In this document: one piece after another, positions 45,083 through 45,532 of the stretch
Numbering within the stretch: the first letter of the stretch is position 1
Layout of the letters: the number at the start of each line of letters is the position of its first letter
DNA from: a virus
DNA: 45,532 nucleotides
Strand: one strand, 5' to 3'
IMG/VR virus record: IMGVR_UViG_3300030098_001102
Coordinates: 1 to 45,532 of that record
Translations under genes and position numbers: made by a program
Notes under the pieces: model-generated
The model's database searches: none
Told to the model about the DNA's origin: nothing
The model's input: only the letters and a program-made list of their open reading frames with translations

Positions 45083-45532
45083 TCAAGACGTCTCGCCTAA
45101 TCCTTGAAATTTTCTGTTGAGGATCTTTTGCACCTTGTGATAAGGAAAGTGCTCATAGCCTGGGTGTGAATTTTGCACCTGCTTGGCTATCCTTCTAGCA
45201 CCTAGACCGCGTGATTTACAAGCATAAATGGTCTTGAGAACTTCTTGTTCTTCTAGCACTGGAATCAATTTTGTGTGACGCCTAGATCCATGGTCCTCGT
45301 ATTCTTTCTTGTAGCCAAATGGAACATGACCGCCAATGGAGTAGCCTTTCTCCGCCCAGGCGATTTTGCCAGCTGAAAGCCTAGACTTAATCATGTCGCG
45401 TTCAAACTCTGCGAACTGAGCCAAAGTGGCTACCAAGTTGCGGTTGTTGATGCGAACCATGTCCAGTTTAGCTGCTAGACCTTGAGCCTCTTGCTCCTGG
45501 GGTAAGACCACAGGTATGTCGCCAAACATTTC
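45083..45532 (-). CDS. Serine recombinase/resolvase, N-terminus cut by window edge
   Basis: About 149 codons, open at the right edge. LVATLAQFAEFERDMIKSRL followed by SAGKIAWAEKGYSIGGHVPF is the end of the catalytic domain with its long E-helix of resolvase-type serine recombinases, and GGHVPFGYKKE begins the recombinase domain. LKTIYACKSRGLGARRIAKQ then looks like the helical DNA-binding part. The Ser active site and Arg cluster would lie beyond 45532, so activity cannot be judged. The first Met in the window (45529) is not a likely start. Such an enzyme suggests integration or inversion ability, or descent from a temperate phage. Confidence 0.8.
   Translation of the reverse strand, partial: EMFGDIPVVLPQEQEAQGLAAKLDMVRINNRNLVATLAQFAEFERDMIKSRLSAGKIAWAEKGYSIGGHVPFGYKKEYEDHGSRRHTKLIPVLEEQEVLKTIYACKSRGLGARRIAKQVQNSHPGYEHFPYHKVQKILNRKFQGLGETS

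Noticed and set aside
1-45532. Circular genome closed by joining the two window ends
   Set aside because: Reading the left-end primase frame through the right end reaches a stop within about 20 codons without helicase motifs, and the recombinase frame is not continued at the left end. The window is a fragment or is cut at unrelated points.

Overview
The window is a 45.5 kb piece of a tailed double-stranded DNA phage genome, most likely a marine podovirus. The evidence is a P22-type portal, a P22 gp10-like tail hub and gp4-like neck protein without any tube, sheath or tape-measure gene, together with a HK97-fold (Mu gpT-like) capsid protein, a phage GroES, several 2-oxoglutarate/Fe(II) oxygenases, small Lys-rich proteins and Gly-rich adhesins. 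These are the kinds of genes I associate with uncultured phages of marine Proteobacteria. The host cannot be fixed from the sequence. No DNA polymerase, tRNA gene, CRISPR array or insertion sequence is visible. Both ends cut a gene (a primase-helicase at the left, a serine recombinase at the right), and joining the two ends directly does not continue either frame, so the window is a fragment rather than a closed genome.

Region 1 (1-5919) holds replication and early genes. A leftward TOPRIM plus VapE-type primase-helicase faces a rightward operon: an SSB-like protein, a DUF3310 protein, a 2OG-Fe(II) oxygenase and a RecE-like PD-(D/E)XK nuclease. After these come a leftward Cys/His (zinc-binding) protein with a textbook promoter and terminator, a second 2OG oxygenase, and rightward small genes led by a ribbon-helix-helix regulator. 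Two promoters share a 17-nt element with a GTATAC core.

Region 2 (6001-22267) is leftward and encodes the virion interior, neck and tail: four large proteins that are probably internal or ejection proteins (6001-13386), the gp10-like hub, neck and adaptor proteins, a Rossmann-like enzyme, a run of five small very basic proteins (19429-21141), and two beta-rich structural proteins.

Region 3 (22360-24154) is an accessory cassette of six small leftward genes with its own promoter. Five consecutive gene junctions reuse the same Shine-Dalgarno/stop/start sequence, so four proteins end in -EVA. One product is a HAD-type 5'-nucleotidase.

Region 4 (24333-32369) is the leftward head module: TerL, a 60-aa protein, portal, AT-hook-like protein, a 59-aa protein, GroES, scaffold, a 157-aa protein, a decoration-like protein and the major capsid protein, closed by a strong terminator.

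Region 5 (32471-38800) is a large lysis and cell-surface module: GH24 endolysin, overlapping spanin pair, an extra lipoprotein, several small membrane proteins, a thermonuclease, a secreted Asn/Thr-repeat protein and a secreted nidogen-like acidic protein.

Region 6 (38817-45045) carries two more 2OG oxygenases with a 32-aa membrane peptide between them, two tandem Gly-rich adhesin-like proteins and further fibre or repeat proteins. It is driven by a promoter placed almost on top of its first start codon. The recombinase fragment (45083-45532) lies upstream.

Genes are packed with 1-4 nt stop/start overlaps, which suggests extensive translational coupling. The most unusual points are the repeated -EVA junctions, the apparently leaderless promoters, the group of four oxygenases beside Gly-rich fibres, and the pair of secreted low-complexity proteins in the lysis region.
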